Assembly: GCA_050084985.1 (NCBI GenBank)
Contig: JBITNC010000002.1
Coordinates: 15,004,001 to 15,068,000, forward strand
Direction of reading: 5' to 3'
Source: Nageia nagi
Taxonomy: Eukaryota > Pinophyta
Length of the DNA stretch: 64,000 bases
Every line of letters begins with the position of its first letter. The stretch's first letter is position 1. Made by a program: the position numbers and the translations under genes. This document shows, piece after piece, positions 24,600 to 37,985 of the stretch. Below the pieces are notes generated by a model, which saw only the letters and a program-made list of their open reading frames with translations, searched no databases and was not told where the DNA came from.

Positions 24600-25300
24600 C
24601 ACTTTCAATGTATCCATTTTGTGCATATCTTATGATCATTGCAGTCTATAAAACTATGTTTGCATCATTTGGTAGACCTGCATGGCTACATTCAAGTAGA
24701 ACACATACAAAGGTTATGTTTTTAGGGTTGGTTCCCAAGTTCTTCATAAGATCAAAGAGTTTGAGGGAATCCTTATTGTGACCATGAATTGCATATTCTC
24801 TAATCATTGCAGTAAATGAAATTATATTTGCATCATGCATCTTGTCAAATAATTCATGTACCTTCTCTATGTTTTCACATTTTGCATGCATATCTCAATG
24901 AAGTTAATGATCGTATAGGTTGTACTTTGAGTTTAATAATCAATTTTGTAGAACACTTTGAAAGTGTTAAATACCCTAATTTAACGGTTAAGTACTTATA
25001 TTTTAAAAATGTATGTCATGTGTTCGACTCCAAAAAATCTAGACGATGGATAACATTTTCCTGCATATCTACAAGGCATTCATAACCATAACATTTGATA
25101 GAAATCCTCTTTTAAAGAGTATTTGATGTATTATAAACCTCATTGTAAATATACCAATTTGATATGTTCTTAAAGGATGACAGAAAGGTTAATTGATTGG
25201 GTGTGTGCCTTCTCTACATTTTCATATTTTACATACATGTCTTCCAGGCCATTCTAATCACAACATTTGATAGAAATCCTCTTTTAAAGAGCCTTTGATG
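24600..25300 (-). pseudogene. PPR gene fragment
   Basis: The minus strand at 24646-24891 reads HAKCENIEKVHELFDKMHDA, then FTAMIREYAIHGH, LKLFDLMKNLGTNPKNITFV and LLECSHAG. These are consecutive PPR motifs of the plant PLS class (organelle RNA-binding proteins). At about 25195-25290 a further piece reads FLSNVVIRMAWKTCM, the segment expected just before. A shorter duplicate of that piece lies at 25030-25130. Frameshifts separate them, and no start or C-terminal domain is seen. A SINE-like sequence interrupts the stretch near 24960. Confidence 0.75.
24960..25045 (+). mobile_element. tRNA-like SINE-type sequence
   Basis: The stretch has an A-box-like TTTAACGGTTAAGTACTTA followed about 40 bases later by a strong B box, TGTTCGACTCC. 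The spacing fits a tRNA-derived promoter. It splits the PPR fragment. No clear A-tail or target duplication was found, so it may be a decayed SINE or a chance match. Confidence 0.35.
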
Positions 25301-25488
25301 TATATATAAATCCTATTACAAAGGTTCCTCAATTTTACCTTCAAAGAAAGCCATCTGATTAAGGGATTTGGACACTTTATATGTAAACTTGATGATCTAT
25401 GCAAATAATCTATCTTTCTTAATAATTCAATTAACTTTAGTTGTTATATGCATAGGCTATATTATGATATATGCATAATATCATTAGT

Positions 25489-25491
<3 letters not shown>

Positions 25492-25564
<73 letters not shown>
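25492..25564. repeat. (AT)n microsatellite
   Basis: A pure AT dinucleotide run of about 70 bases. Between 25565 and 26061 there is AT-rich DNA without recognised genes. Confidence 0.97.
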
Positions 25565-25567
<3 letters not shown>

Positions 25568-26061
25568 ATATGCATAATATATATTATGATGTATGTATAA
25601 ATCATATGTATATATGTATAAACCTTAGCATTAGACGTAGCATCAGACCTAACATCACAACATAAACTATGTTCATATGTCTGTAAAATATTATAATAGG
25701 TTATTTATTTGGGTTTCGTATGAAGGTTTATGTACTAAATTTATAAAATATCTTTTGATGGTATGATGATATAAAAAATATATTCTACATTATATCATTT
25801 TAAATATCACTATCACATTTTACTTAGTTATTTTACAACCAAATAGGCTTTTTTGGGTGGGGACGAGGATCCAAAGAGAAAGATAGGCATTCATGGGAGT
25901 GAAAAGCATGCATAAGTTAACATATTTTTATGATTCCCATATATAGTGCATCCTAACTAGGACATACTTGTATATCACTTAGTCATAACCAATTACATGA
26001 GAGAGATATTTACAAGATTCATGGAGGATATTAAAGAGATATCATTTAGATAGGGTGAGAT

Positions 26062-28497
26062 TATTAAGCAAAGTGACAAGATTATTGTCAACACACTCAA
26101 TTCAATCAGGTGGTTGTAGTAACAGGTTGTATCATGGATACATTGTTCAATATTCAGATAGTTCAAATGGAGATGTCTATAGTGGTGCTTCAATTTGTTT
26201 ACACCAAAAAGCCAAATTTTTAAAAGTTGCTCAAAAGTTATCAACAGTGCGAAATGTATCTTTACGCATGAATGTTGACACTTAGTGCTAGTGGACTATT
26301 TCAAGTTTCCTAAAAATTCATTCATAGTCTCAAAGGTTTTTTTCAAGCTTAGTTGCAGTGTTAGATCATGGTCATCAAGTTGTTGGTACCTATTTGGATA
26401 TTTCGATGGTTTTTCAAAAGCATGATGATTTTGCATTATCAGGTGATCAAACAGGAAAATTTATTTTTAGACATGATGACATGTGTGTTTCCAACTAATA
26501 TTAGTGTTGAATATGTTTGCATATGTTTTGGAGCAATGGTTCTCGATCTCGGTACCTTTCCGGTTATTTTTACTCTTTTTTGCCTAGTTGCCAATTTAGC
26601 TTCGAAGTCTTCAAAATTAATGCATTTTTAGAGAAACTGTAAGGATTTATGGAATGAAATTTTTACATGTTGTATATTGAAGTTCATTTGTTGTATGGTT
26701 TAAATTTTAGATCTAATGGAGTTTGAAAAATATTTGGTGATCAGTTCAAAATTGCTTTACAACAAGTTTTCTAGTTTTGAACAGTTTTATTGGCTATCAT
26801 GGAATTCATGCTAAAAGTGTTCATTGTTCATCGGTGCATCAATTTTTGAATTTGTTTTGTGGAACACCTATTAATCTTCAGGATGAACAACTTTATCTCT
26901 TGAAGAATCTTGATTTGAAACCCCGAAGTATGAGAATCTTTAATGTGCACCAAACTAAGCTTGTGTACTGTTTGACAAAATATCTTCAAATCTTCGTTGA
27001 ATGTCACTTTGCAAGAAGTGTTGTACACAATATATATGGATTTAGACCTTAAAATTTTGATAGAATATATTCATATATGTTAAGAATATGCAGTCCAAAT
27101 TTCATGTTAAATCGTGTACCTAGTGAGAAGTTGTAGCTCTTCAAAAATACCTCCGAAGCTCCATTTTCATTTTTTTCTAGTTTTGGAATGCAAAGTGTTT
27201 GACAAAATGCCTCTGTAATTTGTATGGGAATTTTTTTTTTTTTTTGCACAAAACAAGACTATGAAATGATTGACAAAATGGCTCTTTAGTTATTTGAAGA
27301 AGGCCAATGAAGTGTTTGACAAAATACCATCTGTAATTGAAGTACATCTTGTAGTTAAAAAAGTTGAGATTGAAAAGGTGTTTTAAAAAATATATTACAA
27401 CCATGAGAATAAGGGTGCTATTTAAAAAAAAAAAAATTAATGTGTGAGCCTTAATGAGAAATAGAAAAATACGTGTGCTGACAATTTTGAGTGGAGATGA
27501 TTTTCATAGATTTAAAAGTTTATTTGTTATGTGTTTAATATATACAGTAATAAGGGAATAGAAATCAAGCATTTAGGGAAGAGAGAAGGATGCTATTTGA
27601 ATGTGATAGAGCTTTTTGAAAAAGACACTAGTTTCTTTTAGTTGAGCGTAGCATATTTACATTACTATTTTTATCACTTTTTCATAGAGATTTATGAAAA
27701 TGTCTTGTTCATATTTTGATCATAACTTCTTCATACGATGTCATTTTCAACTAAAAGTTTGAGAGGAGTTAGTGAATAGATAGTTAAACAAAACCCACAA
27801 ATGGTTTAGTGATTTATAAAAGGAGGAAAAAGAACTAATTAATTTTTGGGGTTATTTTTTTCAAACTTCATTTTTGGTAACTGTCACAAAGATAATATTG
27901 ATTCCTTCATGTATAATGAACATCAATGATATGATATCATTTAAAGTGATGGCTATTCAATTTCAATGTGATGAGGTAGTGATAAATATTCCAGTACATT
28001 AATGGATGATCATTTTGAGAGCATTTGTGGATAGGTGTGCAGTATGATTGAGTTTGAGTAAATAGAAGGTCAAGAGACATAGTTGGGTGGGCAAGGATAA
28101 GAGGAGTTCATTGGATTTAGTTTGGTGTGTTCAGATTTAGAATATGAGTGTTATTTTTTCATGATAGTATGGATTCAAATATAGTGTGTGTGGAGGTGTG
28201 ATATTGAAAGCTAGACCACACAAGGTCTTATTAATACCATTATTATCTTCATCTCATCAATATTACCGAGTCAGTGCTTGGCATCGAAGTTGGTGCTCCT
28301 TGCATTTGGTGCAAAACATTATATTGGCCATCCATTTATTTTTGGTTAGATTTGGGTGGTAGCCCAAGCAGTCCATTGGCACAAGTGGTTTTCCCATATC
28401 ATGTGTTCTTGTGCGATTGCTTTATGTGATTATTTTTATTATTTGATTTTTAATTACACTGATTCACCTCCCCTCTCAATGTCATCATGGAATAACA
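26062..28497 (+). repeat. Copia-2 5' LTR
   Basis: About 2.44 kb, matching 33733-36202 throughout with many substitutions and small indels. All ORFs inside it are short and lie in non-matching places, so they are not genes. The right end AATAACA is fixed by the PBS-like AGTGGTATCAT that follows. Confidence 0.85.
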
Positions 28498-28512
28498 AGT
28501 GGTATCATATTT
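28498..28512 (+). other. Copia-2 primer-binding site, degraded
   Basis: TGGTATCATATT at 28500-28511 lies two bases after the LTR end. It matches the usual copia PBS TGGTATCAGAGC in its first eight bases. Confidence 0.7.
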
Positions 28513-28560
28513 GATTCCTATTCAAGCTATATCAGCTAAGGAGATCTTGGTTGTGACACT

Positions 28561-30340
28561 ATGGCAAGCAGTGAAGGTTTCTCATTAAACAAGGCACCTC
28601 TCTTTAATGGAACCAATTATGCCTTTTGGAGGATTTAGATGTAGATATATCTTAGTGCTTTGAGTTTTAGTACTTGTGATGTGATTGAAAAAGGCTACAC
28701 TCCTCCCAATATGGGTTCAATAGATGAAGTAGAAAGAAAGGCTTTTGAGTATGATGCAAAAGCAAGAAATGCTTTAATGTGCAATCTTATGGATAGCAAG
28801 TTGATGAAGGTCATGGTATGCAAGTTGGAAAAAGAAATATGGGATAAATTGAAGAGTATTCATGAAGGAGTGATAAAATAAAGGAAGAAAAACTCCAAAC
28901 ACATAGAGCTCAATTCAAAGCATTAAAGATGAACGATGATGAGATAATCGAAGCATACATGTTGCAGGTGAATGAAATTATTAGTGCCATCAGAGGTCTT
29001 GGAGAGAATATTGAAGATCAAATCATCATGTAAAAGGTATTGCAATCTCTCCCATGTCATTATGATTCAAAGGTGTCTGGTATAGAAGAAGCTAAAAATT
29101 TGAATACTTTTAGTATGGATGAAATGCATGGGTCACTAACTGCTTATGAAATGAGAATTAGAAAATCAAAACGTTCAAAAAAAGAAGCAACATTTAAAGC
29201 CAACAAAAGTACAAAAGCTAAATCAGATTCTAATGATGAGGAACAATCGGATGGTGCAAAAGCAAACTTTGTTAGAAAGCTAAAAAGAAGAAAAGGTAAA
29301 TATAAGGGCAAGTTGCCTTTTAGATGTTTTAATTATGGTGATGTTGGTCATTTTGCAGTGAAATGTCCATACAAGAAAAATGATAAAAATGATCAAGGAT
29401 CACACTTTGAGAAAAATTACAAGAAGAAATTTTTTTTAAGGAAAGTAAAATCAAATAGGCAAAGCTTCATGTCTAGAAACGAAAGCTCTACACATGACGG
29501 TTCTAGTGATGATTCAGATGAAGAATGCAATGAAGCATTATTTATGGCATTTGAAGAGAAAGAAAAAGGTAAAGAGTGGAAAGAAGGAGAGACGGATGAA
29601 GAATATGATTTCAAGGTTGAGGTTAATCTTGAAGAAGAATTGGTAGTAGCTTTGAACAAATTGGATAAGGAAAGAAAGAAAAATAAGAAAATCTCAAAAA
29701 GGCTTGATGATGCAAGTGGTGTTATAGAAAGCTCAAAAGTAGAGATGGAAGAATACAAGAAGATTAATGAGGAGTTGGAGGCACAACTTCCTGTAACAAT
29801 CAAAAACTATAGTAAGCTTGAAGAAGAAATAGTTGGGCTACGTATGCAACTAGAGGAAGTCATCAAGAAGATTAGTTCCTATGAGTACCTACAAGGAAGA
29901 TCAACCAAGCTTAGTGATATCATCAATAGTCAAAGAACATCTTCAGATAAGTTTGGTTTGGGATATGAACAAGGATAGTCTTCCAACAATACAAAGAAGG
30001 AAAATATTGAAACAACTAAGAAGATAGCTTAGGATTGGAGGATGATGGCTTCACATAGGTACAATCAAGAAAAAGACCTTATGCAGTACTAAGGAGTTTT
30101 TAGTAATACACCAACTTCATATATCCTTTCAATGGATATTGTTTTAAATACAATACTTATGGACACAAAATTTTAGATTGTAAGTATAATATTGCTCCAA
30201 GAACTTTTATTACTAGAAATGCTTTTGGTCCGCTAATGGAGTATAAAGTTGAATGCTATAATTGTCATGATTTTGGACACATTGCTAGATTTTGTAGAAG
30301 CAAGTATGGAATGAGTTCCTTTCCACCTAAATAGTTTCCT
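28561..30340 (+). pseudogene. Copia-2 gag with three zinc knuckles
   Basis: Gag starts at the ATG at 28561 (MASSEGFSLNKAPLFNGTNY). It continues through FEYDAKARNALMC and KEIWDKLKSIHEG, the UBN2 core, with a few stops. An open frame of 312 codons (29040-29978) holds a basic region, knuckle 1 (CFNYGDVGHFAVKC, second Cys lost to Tyr), an acidic stretch and a long Glu/Lys-rich probable coiled coil. Two more knuckles lie at about 30140-30180 (CFKYNTYGHKILDC, again Cys to Tyr) and 30253-30296 (CYNCHDFGHIARFC, intact). Confidence 0.85.
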
Positions 30341-30344
30341 CCTA

Positions 30345-33300
30345 TGAGAAAAAATAGATAATTTCAAAGAAGGCCCCCATAAGAAGAAGAAAAGGAGAAT
30401 CTTAAAAAAGAATCTGAAGCAAAAGTAAAATAAGTTTGGAAAGAAAAGGAGAAATTCAAAGATGATAAGGAGTAATTGATTGTTCAAATGACATTCAAAG
30501 TTCAAGATAAACCATCATCATGAATATTAAATAGTGAATGCTCAAGCCATATGATAAGTGAAAAAAGGAAATTTCAAAATTTATAACAATATGAAGGTGG
30601 ATCAGTTAGATTTGGAAAAATGATGGCACAAAGATTATTGGCAAGGGGATGATCAAAATAAATGATGGCAAAATCATATCCAAAGAGATTTTATTTGCTC
30701 TTGGTCTAAAGATCGAAGGGAAAATAATGGCAAGTTTGTGGTGTTTGGTACAAGAACATGTGCCAACCTATATACCTTGTCAGATATTTCAGAGAGATCA
30801 TGTCTTCTAAGCAAGGAGAGTGATGATTGGATATGGCATAAAAGACTAGGACATATTATTTTCAAAAACTTAGTGAGCATTTGCTCAAAAAGGGTAGTAA
30901 GGGATATCCCTAGGATTAGAAAACCATCAAATGATATTTGTGATTCATGTCAAAAGGGAAAGCAAACACAACCAAGGTTCAAGGTGAAGGAATATTACAC
31001 AAGAAAACCATTGAAGATAATTCATGCCGACCTCTACAAACTGATGAGGACAAAAAGCATCAATGGAGATAAGTATTTTATGTTATTCATAAATGATTAT
31101 TAAAGAATTACTTGGGTGCAATTCTTGAAACATAAATCTAAAGCATTTGAGATGTTTAAGCCTTTAAGAATCAAGTAGAAAATCAGATAGAAAGAAGAAT
31201 CAAATTCCTTCCTTTAGAGAGGAGATGAGTTCATTTTTTATGAGATTTTTGAGGTTTGCTTAGAACATGGAATTAAAATATAATTTTCTATAGCAAGAAT
31301 TCCATAATAAAATGGAGTAGTTGAAGTAAAAAATAGGGTTATGCAAGAAATGGCTTGAACTATGTCGACAAAAAGTAAAGTTACTGACAGGTTTTGGAAA
31401 GAAGTAGTGTATATTCAAAATAGATACTTATTGAGGCCACATGAGGATAAAATAATATATGAATTGTAGTTTAGGAGAAAAGCCACAGTTAGGTACTTTA
31501 AGATCTTTGGCAGTAAATGTTACATCAAGATGACAAAGGAGAATTTGGGAAAGTTTGAGGATAGAGCCAATGAAGGTATTTTTCTTGGTTACTCTTCAAA
31601 GAGTAAAGCATACAGGTGTTACAACAAGAGGACAAAAATTATGGTGGATAGTGCTGATGTTCATGTTGATGAACAAAGATATTCCAAAGAGCAATGATGA
31701 TGAAAATTTTCCTATCTATGAAAACTTAATTAAAAGTGATGAAAAATATAAGAACAAATCTAAACCATAGGTACAACAATCGAACGTAAAGAAATAAGAA
31801 GAGTCAAGCTCTCAAAGTGACTCAAATGGGTGTTCAAAAAATGGAGAGGAAGAAGAAGATGAAAATTTAAAATCTTCATTAGGTAGTTTGCATAAGGATC
31901 ACCTATGGGATCAAATTATTGGTAATTTTTGTGCAAGTATCCAAACTCGCAAAATGGCTTTATATAATTATTCTCTCTTATCCATCATAGAGCCTAAAAA
32001 TGTTGTTGAGGCTAGTCAAGATGAAAGTTGGGTAAAAGAAATGGAGGAAGAGCTCACACAAATTGAAGAGAATGAAACTTGGGAACTTATTCCTAGACCA
32101 AAGAACAAAAATGTGATTGGCACAAAATGGGTCTTTTGTAACAAATTAAATGAAGATGTATAGGTAATTCGAAACAAATATAGATTGGTTTGCAGGGGAT
32201 ATGCTCAAGTTAAAGGAATTGACTTTGAAGAAACTTTTACATTGATGGCTCGACTTGAGGTAATTCACATGTTTCTTGCTCTTGTCATTTACAAAAAATT
32301 TAAAGTTTATCAAATGGATGTCAAATCGGCATTCTTGAATGGAAAACTAGATGAAGAGGTATATATTAAGCAACCTGATGGATTCCAGCTATCAAATAAT
32401 TTGGATATGGTATGCAAGTTGAAGAGAGCACTTTATGGTTTAAAACAAGCACCTCATGATTGGTACTCAAGATTGGACACCTTTTTATGGTAATAAGGGT
32501 TTAAGAAAGGTATGGTTGATAGCAATCTATATGTTAAGTCAAATAAAAATTTTCAGATCATTATTGTCATGTATGTTGATGACATTATTTTTGGCAATAG
32601 CAAAGATGAACTATGTAAGGAGTTTTCTAATCAAATGCTAAGTGAGTTTGAAATATCTATGATAGGTGAGCTTGCATATTTCCTTGGCCTTCAAGTAAAT
32701 CAATTGAAAAATGGTATTTTAATTTATCAAATCAAATATGTTAAGGATATGTTAAAGAAATTCACAATGGAGGATTGCAACCCAGTTAATACTCCTATGA
32801 CCATGAGATGCAAATTGAGCAAAGATGAAAAGTCACCACCTGTACAATGTATAGATCTATGATTAAGAGCATGTTGTACTTGACAGATACTAGATCAAAC
32901 ATACTACAAGCAATTTGTATGGTGGCTCAATTTCAAGCTAGCCTTAAAGAGACACATGTCATCATGGTAAAGAGAAGTTTCAGATATCTTAAGGGGATAA
33001 TGGATTTTGGTCTTTGGTACCGACATGGAAAAGACTTCACACTCATTACTTACTCAGATGTAGATTGGGAAGAATGCATTAATGACAGAAAGAGCACTAG
33101 TGGAAATGCATTTTATCTTGAATATGAGTTGTTTGCTTGGTATAGTAAGAAATAAGATTCAGTATCATTATCTATAGCAGAGGTCAAGTATATAGCTACC
33201 ATGACTTATTGCACATAGATACTTTAGATGAAACAAACTCTGAAAGATCTTGTTATATAGGTTAGTGAGCCCAGTTTCATCATGTGTGATAATATTAGTG

Positions 33301-33515
33301 CCATCAATATTTCAAAGAATTTGTTGATGCACTCAAGAATAAAGCATATTTCCATAAGGTATCATTTTTTAAAAGAAAGTGGTGAAAGGAGAAGTAAAGT
33401 TGGATTTTGTTCCAACAATAGAGCAAGTAGTAGATACATTTACCAAACCTTTTCCAAAGGAAGTTTTTGAGTATCTTCATAAGAAATTGGGAGTGGTTGC
33501 ACTTCCTAAGCATTA
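30345..33515 (+). pseudogene. Copia-2 pol (PR, IN, RT, RNase H), broken
   Basis: The protease site near 30525-30545 reads ILNSECSSHM where D-S-G is expected, so both Asp and Gly are lost. Pre-integrase and the start of the integrase (WHKRLGHIIFKNLVSICSK, CDSCQKGKQ, KIIHADL) are at 30738-31103. The integrase continues in fragments to about 31600. RT runs from about 32010 to 32860. It has WVKEMEEELTQIEENETWEL, then the motif A piece [33 protein letters not shown] and the catalytic MYVDDIIFGNS. RNase H follows (YSDVDWEECINDRKSTSGNA and VCDN-like blocks) and ends near 33515. Numerous stops and shifts make it non-functional. Confidence 0.88.
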
Positions 33516-33720
33516 GATGGTTCTCAAGATCACATTCTAAGGGGCAGCATCTCTGCTTTCTCTTATTTTTTGCTTCCATTTGTGTTATTTTTTGTGTGTG
33601 GTAATATTTGCCTAAGAATGTTGTGCATGGACTCAAGGGGAATTCATGATATCCCTTTTTTATTGTTATCAAAGGGGGAGAAAAGTGTCAAGATGATAGT
33701 CGTGTGTTACCAACAATTCC

Positions 33721-33732
33721 AAAGGGGGAGAT
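33721..33732 (+). other. Copia-2 polypurine tract
   Basis: AAAGGGGGAGAT lies directly before the second LTR and is the expected plus-strand primer site. A similar but poorer AGGGTGAGAT also precedes the first LTR at 26052-26061. Confidence 0.85.
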
Positions 33733-36202
33733 TATTGAGCAAAGTGATGAGATTGTTGTCATTATTGTCAACACACTTAGTTTGATCAAGTGGTTATAGT
33801 GACAGGTTGTATCATGCATGTATTTCTTGATGTTTAGATAATTCATATAGAAATGTGTATAGTGTTGCTTCAATCTATTTACATTGAAAAGTTAAAATAG
33901 CAAAAATTGCAATTCTTGCAAAAGTTACTCAAAAGTTGTCAATAGTGTGAAATGTGTCTTTACACATGAATGTTGATACTTAGTGCTAATGGAGTATTTT
34001 GGGTTCTCCAACATGTCATTCATAGGCTCAAAGGTTATTTTTGAGCTTAGTTGTAGTGTTGGATCATGGTCATCCAATTGTTGGTACTTGTTTAGGTCTT
34101 CCAATGGTTTTTTTAAAGATGATGATTTTGCATTACAGGGTGATCGAATAGGATGATTCAATGTTGTACATGATGAAATGTGTGTTTCCAACTCATGGTT
34201 CTTAATCTTGGTACCTTTCCAATTATTTTTACTCTTTTTGGCCTAATTGCCAATTTAACTTCTAAGGATTTCAAATTGATGCATTTTTAGAGAAACTGTA
34301 AGGAGTTATGGAATGAAAGTTTTACAGGTTGTATATCAAAGTACATTTATTGTATGGTTTAAATTTCAAATCTAATGGGGTTCAAAAAAAAAATTGGTGA
34401 TCAATTCAAAATGACTTTGCAACAAGTTTTCTAGTTTTGAACAGTTTTATTGGCTAAGTCATGGAATTCGTGTTGAGAGTGTTTCTCATTCATTAATGCA
34501 TAAATTTTAAAAAAAAATTATGTTACACCTATAACTCATTAATATGAACAATTTTTTCTCTTCAAGAATCTTGATTTGAAGCCCCAAAGTATGAGAATCT
34601 TTAATATGCACCAAACTAAGCTTGCGTATTGTTTAACAAAATATCTTCAAATCTTCATCAAAGGCCACTTTGTGAGAAGTTCTATGTGCAATATATATGG
34701 ATTTAGAACTTACAATTTTAATAGAATGTATTTAGTTATGTTAAGAATATGTGGTCCAAATGTCGTGTTAAATCGTGCACCCAATGAGAAGTTGTAGCTC
34801 TTTGAAAATGCCTCTAGAGCTTTATTTTCATGTTTTTCCAATTTTGGAATGCAAAGTGTTTGACAAAATGCCTTTGGAATTTGTATGGAAAATTTTTTTT
34901 CACAAAATAGGGCTTTGACATGATTGATGAAATGGCTCCTTAGTTGTTTGAAGAAGGCCAATGAAGTGTTTGACAAAATACCACCTATCATTAAAGTACA
35001 TCTGGCAGTTACAAAAGTTGAGATGGAAAATGTGCTTTAAAAAATATATTAAAACCATAAGAATAAGGGTGCTATTTAAAAAATAAATAGTGTGCGAGCC
35101 TTAATGAGAAATAGAAAAACACATGTGTGCCAACAATTTTGAGTGGAAATGATTTTCGTAGATTTAAAAGTTTTTTTTGTTTAATATATGTAGGAATAAG
35201 GGAATAAAAGTCAGGAATTCAAGGAAGAGAGAAGGATGCTATTTGAATGCGATGGAGATTTGTGAAGAAAATACCAATTTCTTTTAGTTGAGCATAGCAT
35301 ATTTACATTACCATTTTCATCACTTTTTCATAGAGATTTATGAAAATGTCTTGTTCATATTTTGATCATAACTTCTTCATATGGTGTTGTTTTTAGCTAA
35401 AAGTTTGAGGGGAGTTAGTGAATAGATAGTTCAACAAAACATAGATATGGTTTAGGGATTTATAAAATGAGAAAGATAACTAATTGATTTTTGAGGCTTT
35501 TTTCATACTGCATTTTTGGCAATCATCATAAAGATAATATTGATTCTTTCATGTATAACGAACATCAATGATAAGATATCATTTAGAGTGATGGTTATTC
35601 AATTTTAGTGTGATGAGGTAGTGATAAATATTCTTGTACATTAATGGATGACCATTTTGAGAGTATTTATGGATAAGTGTGTAGTACGATTGAGTTTGAG
35701 TAAATACAAGTTCAAGAGACATGGTTGGGTGAGCAAGAATAAGTGGAGTTCATCAGATTCAATTTGGAGTGTTCATATTCAGAATGTGAGTGTGATTATG
35801 TCATGACAGTGTGGATTCAAATATAGTGTGTGTGGAGGTGTGATATTGAGAACTAGACCACACAGGGTCTTATTGATACCATTCTTATCTTCATCTCATC
35901 ATTATTTTTGAGTCGATGCTTGGCATCGAAGTTGGTGCTAGTTGCACTTGGTGCTACAAAATTATACGAGTTAGTTGGTACTATTCTTGCAGTTGGTATT
36001 GCAAAATATTGTATTGGCCATCCATTTATTTTTTATTGGATTTGGGTGGTAGCCTAAGTAGTCCATTAGCACAAGTGGTTTTCCCACACTAGGTTCCACT
36101 ATACATCCTTTGTTCTTATGTGATTGCTTTGTGTGATTTTTTTATTATTCAATTTTTAATTACACGGATTCACCCCCCTCTCAGTGTCACTGTAGAATAA
36201 CA
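33733..36202 (+). repeat. Copia-2 3' LTR
   Basis: About 2.47 kb, homologous to 26062-28497. The open frames here (for example 34576-34797) have only diverged parallels in the other LTR and are not genes. From 36203 to 36800 I see no gene or repeat of note. Confidence 0.85.
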
Positions 36203-37239
36203 AAAATAATAGTTTGGTCTAATGTATACAAGTAATAAAGGCTCCAACTAGGGGTGATTAAGATACACATATATGCCTCAAATCTAAAAATCAATTTGAG
36301 CATATATCAAAGATTCTTAATTGTATAATGCAAGCATAAGTGAGATATACCTTAAAAGGTGTAAGGGCTAATATATCCTAGATAAGCATGATTTAATTAA
36401 CAATAATTCCTTAAACAAGAGAAATAGTAGGTAGAGGGATAACATAGGTTATCATGGATGATGAAGAGAAAGAGGAGGGGTTAGCCCTAACGTGTGAGGT
36501 TAGAGGAGGTAATAAGGGATCCTTGAAGGTAGTAAGCGATACAAAAGTGAATAGTGATGATATTTAACATAAGGAGCTTATGGATAAGTTTGAGAAATTA
36601 CTCTCTTGACCCCAATATTCAACATCATGGATATGATATCCAAGATGCATAATTATCATGATCTTATAGTAATGTAGATATGGTTTTAAGTAATTATTTT
36701 TAAATATTTATATTTTATTGCTTATATTAATATAAAAATATTATTTATTAATTTTGGTGATAGAACCTAATGGTACATGTATCCATGATCATTTATAATG
36801 CACTACTAGAAAATGAAGGATTTGTGTCATAATTTGCATTCAAATGTTTTGTTATTTTTTTTATTTTGTTCACTAGAATTTGATGCAAAAACTGATGCAA
36901 ATGATATATCAAAATTTGTGTCTATTTATGCATCCTTTTTTATCATTTTTTACATCTTTTATTTGCATTAAATTACATTTTTTCATCCTCTTGCATCGAA
37001 TCATGCATTTTTTGCATCTTTTTTGCATCAATTGGGGTCTATTTTGGCATCTTTTTTTTACAACCTTTGGTGTCTGATCTAACATCATTTTTTGAGTCCA
37101 ATAAATTATGTCGATTTTGTTGACAAAATTAAAAAAATAATTTATTTTAAATATATAATATAATTTATTTTAATTTGATTAATTTGATAATTAAAATATA
37201 TTTTAATTTTATATCAAAATATATACCCCAAAAATACCA

Positions 37240-37460
37240 AAATACGTAAAAAAATAGGCCAAAGTACTCTAAAATACGCCAAAATGGGTTAAATACACTA
37301 AAATATGCCAAAACTTATATATACATCAAAATGATAACATATACATCAAAATACGCCAAAATGATATACATATAAACATCTAAATATGCCAAAATGATAT
37401 ACATCTATACATCAAAATGATATACATTTGTATCATGACATCCACATCATATAGTATATC
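37240..37460. repeat. Short tandem repeats inside the CACTA element
   Basis: Repeated blocks of CAAAATACGCC and CATCAAAATGATATACAT follow each other with small changes. They are simple internal repeats of the transposon, with no coding sense. Confidence 0.7.
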
Positions 37461-37789
37461 AAAAATGATACAATGGTATCTTCATCATGAGTACATAGTA
37501 CTAGCCCTCGATATCAACTTCCTTGCCAGATGACTCACTACCTGAGCCACTACCATGACTAATTGACTTGCTAGCTGACTCATTACGATCATCTGATATT
37601 CTTATAGTCTTATGTGATTTACAAGCACCAAACAAATCATATCCAAACACCTAATTTAGGTTTTATGGGCATTTTGGAAATAAAGTTCAAAGTTTCATCT
37701 AGATAGCCTACATAACTAAGAAGTTCAATAATGTATATATAATTATTCATCCTAAGAAAAAATATTTTAAGATAACCATTCAATTAGGG

Positions 37790-37985
37790 TTGGTTCCCAA
37801 GTAATACAAATGTTATATTGTTAAGGTTGGTTCTCAAGTGTAACTTCATTAAATGAAAGAGTTTAAGGGAATCCTTTTATAGTCATGTAAATAGTTCATA
37901 AAACCATACTTGCATCATGAATCTTGTCAAATAATTCTCATACGTTAATGTGTGGTCTTTCATATTTTGCATCCATGTTTGCCAT
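37790..37985 (-). pseudogene. PPR fragment inside the CACTA element
   Basis: The minus strand reads DAKYERPHINV, a stop, ELFDKIHDASMV, then after shifts KGFP and TNLNNITFV. It lines up with the PPR fragment at 24646-24891 (HAKCENIEKVHELFDKMHDA to NPKNITFV), motif by motif. It lies well inside the transposon ends, so it was either captured by the element or copied in from a related locus. It is too short and broken to encode anything. Confidence 0.65.

Larger units (their letters stand above)
26062..36202 (+). mobile_element. Copia-2, old copia element with 2.4-kb LTRs
   Basis: Two homologous direct repeats (26062-28497 and 33733-36202) bracket a copia gag-pol in the order gag, PR, IN, RT, RNase H, so this is a copia element of about 10.1 kb on the plus strand. 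A degraded PBS follows the first LTR and a clean AAAGGGGGAG tract precedes the second. The termini read TATTRAGC...AATAACA, TA...CA rather than TG...CA. The flanks GAGAT and AAAAT differ at two bases, both G to A, so a decayed target duplication is possible but not shown. Long LTRs and two or more zinc knuckles in gag recall the SIRE-type copia lineage, which is an inference. Confidence 0.88.

Noticed and set aside
26777-28498. Several ORFs of 60-90 codons with parallels at 34400-36000
   Set aside because: They lie in the paired LTRs of Copia-2, are not kept in frame between the two LTRs, and show no motif.
26057-36207. GAGAT/AAAAT as a target duplication of Copia-2
   Set aside because: Two of five bases differ and GAGAT also matches the end of the element's own polypurine tract, so it is not evidence on its own.
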